DNA of 24,453 nucleotides from an uncultured Flavobacteriales bacterium (GTDB lineage: Bacteria; Bacteroidota; Bacteroidia; Flavobacteriales_D; Crocinitomicaceae). Under the pieces are notes generated by a model, which did no database searches, had not been told where the DNA came from, and was given only the letters and a program-made list of their open reading frames with translations. The stretch lies in the NCBI GenBank assembly GCA_903899795.1, contig CAIUKX010000033.1:1-24453 (forward strand). Direction: 5' to 3'. This document shows positions 23,501 to 24,453 of this stretch, in pieces. Both the position numbers and the translations under genes were made by a program. The stretch's first letter is position 1, and every line of letters begins with the position of its first letter.

Positions 23501-24453
23501 GGATGGAATCACAGTTACGTGAAGCACCATTTACTACAGCCCATCAAAAGATACTAAAGTTATGTTGTTTCTTGAGTCTTTACGTATTGACACATGCAGC
23601 TATTACTCAAGCTGTAATAAACCTCAAAGATGAAATTCAGACATTTCTCTTAGATATAGGCCAAGAAGAATACATGATACATATCATGAATGGGATTAGA
23701 TGGCAACTAAAGATGAATCCGAGCTCTCTCTGGATTCTGCAAGCTCATAAACGTGCGGTAGCAGCACGAAGATATACTAAACGTAACAATAAGAATCAAC
23801 CACCTCCAGAGGAATATGAAGCTCCTGCAGGGCGAGAACACATGACCACAGAAGAAAAAGAATACGAAGAACTAATTAAACTGATGGGTACTACCGATAA
23901 TATGGATAAGAAAATGTCCTCCACAGGACGAGAACAGTTCAATACCTACGAATATAAACATAACGTAAGAAAGATTAAAGAATTGACAACACCATCGAAT
24001 CAATTAGGTGCTCTATGGTTGGAACATCCAAACCCAAAATACGTTAAAGGATATATGAACCGTGTAAGATGTCTACATGGCATAAAATGCAAGGGTACGA
24101 GATCAATAACCTCGACTAAAGCATGTATAGCACTCCATCCATGGCAATGGGAAATGTTCCCAGATGAATATATCCAATATATTATAGACCTACCAGTAAA
24201 ACCTAAAGAAAACATTAATGAAAATGTTCAGCCCAAATGGATAACGAATCCACTCTTAAACAAGGGGACACCAGCCATCTTAATTGGTTGCAAACATGCA
24301 AGAAATTGCAGAGACGGACCTCAATGTCCATTCCTCCATCCATGTTTTGATAACACTAATACAAATACTACACAGGTAAAGACAGTATACTCTAAAGATC
24401 TTATGACAGTAGATAATCAATATCACTCTCATAAGAATAATCCATACAAAGAC
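23464..24453 (+). CDS. Unidentified eukaryote- or virus-like protein with two CCCH zinc-finger motifs (partial at window end)
   Basis: One continuous frame of 330 codons from an ATG at 23464 to the window edge without a stop. The frame is already open from 23428, so the ATG may not be the native start. I cannot assign a family. Residues 29-53 are hydrophobic (ILKLCCFLSLYVLTHAAITQAVI, with several small and polar residues). Residues 100-175 are very charged (KRNNKNQPPPEEYEAP, TTEEKEYEELIK). Two CCCH motifs follow: C203-x5-C209-x11-C221-x3-H225 and C276-x5-C282-x5-C288-x3-H292. The second matches the Nab2/ZC3H14-type spacing used for RNA binding. Ile codons are ATA 10, ATT 9, ATC 3, against ATA 3 of 16 in the methyltransferase gene here; Phe is TTC 5, TTT 3. 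A exceeds T. All of this differs from the neighbouring bacterial genes. Confidence 0.6.
   Translation, partial: MNFKDNLNILAPWMESQLREAPFTTAHQKILKLCCFLSLYVLTHAAITQAVINLKDEIQTFLLDIGQEEYMIHIMNGIRWQLKMNPSSLWILQAHKRAVAARRYTKRNNKNQPPPEEYEAPAGREHMTTEEKEYEELIKLMGTTDNMDKKMSSTGREQFNTYEYKHNVRKIKELTTPSNQLGALWLEHPNPKYVKGYMNRVRCLHGIKCKGTRSITSTKACIALHPWQWEMFPDEYIQYIIDLPVKPKENINENVQPKWITNPLLNKGTPAILIGCKHARNCRDGPQCPFLHPCFDNTNTNTTQVKTVYSKDLMTVDNQYHSHKNNPYKD

Noticed and set aside
24000..24215. 71-codon minus-strand frame within the foreign segment
   Set aside because: It is opposite the continuous 330-codon frame and shows no motif of its own; the plus frame with spaced CCCH ligands explains the segment better.
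24370..24390. CAG followed by GTAAAG, resembling a eukaryotic splice donor
   Set aside because: The frame stays open through it to the window end with no change in composition, and such a 9-base match is common by chance.

Overview
The window looks like a chromosomal contig of a Bacteroidota bacterium, probably of the flavobacterial side (Flavobacteriales or Crocinitomicaceae-like; the genus is not decidable from the sequence alone). The evidence is: AT-rich DNA; TAnnTTTG -7 promoter boxes in front of several genes; a secreted fibronectin-type protein ending in a gliding-motility/type IX secretion sorting domain; an S46 dipeptidyl peptidase; and A-rich leaders without clear Shine-Dalgarno sequences. 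No tRNA, rRNA, CRISPR array or insertion sequence was recognised.

Layout, left to right. 1-1495: end of an M16 peptidase gene and its translationally coupled partner. 1642-3711: a large secreted protein with a T9SS type B sorting domain. 3807-6085: an operon of a GT9 heptosyltransferase-like gene, a GT28/MurG-like glycosyltransferase and a small membrane protein. 6109-8277 (minus): an S46 dipeptidyl peptidase, with residues pointing to DPP11 (Asp/Glu) specificity. 8479-9132: an unknown membrane protein. 9162-10777 (minus): a SiaB-like kinase, a SiaC-like phosphoprotein and coaE. 10840-12308: a methyltransferase and a ZIP metal transporter, divergent from the Sia genes across a 62-bp promoter region.

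12342-~23460 (minus) is a tightly packed surface polysaccharide cluster of about 11 kb. In transcription order (right to left) it holds a flippase cut at its 5' side, a complete flippase, an O-antigen polymerase/ligase, a GT2, an SDR epimerase, a GT4, a PglD/NeuD-like acetyltransferase, a second O-antigen polymerase/ligase, a WbuB-like GT4, a DegT-type sugar aminotransferase (PglE-like) and a PglC-like phosphoglycosyl transferase. Together these fit a lipid-linked oligosaccharide pathway: sugar amination, acetylation, priming on undecaprenyl phosphate, elongation, flipping, and polymerisation or ligation.

~23460-24453 is the most unusual part. The flippase reading frame breaks off in the middle of the protein. 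From there to the window end the plus strand carries one open frame of 330 codons with a different codon style (ATA is the commonest Ile codon, TTC exceeds TTT, A exceeds T) and two CCCH zinc-finger-like motifs of a kind typical of eukaryotic or viral proteins. It is either an assembly/amplification chimera with a eukaryotic or viral molecule, or a foreign insertion into the polysaccharide cluster. I could not assign it to a known family.
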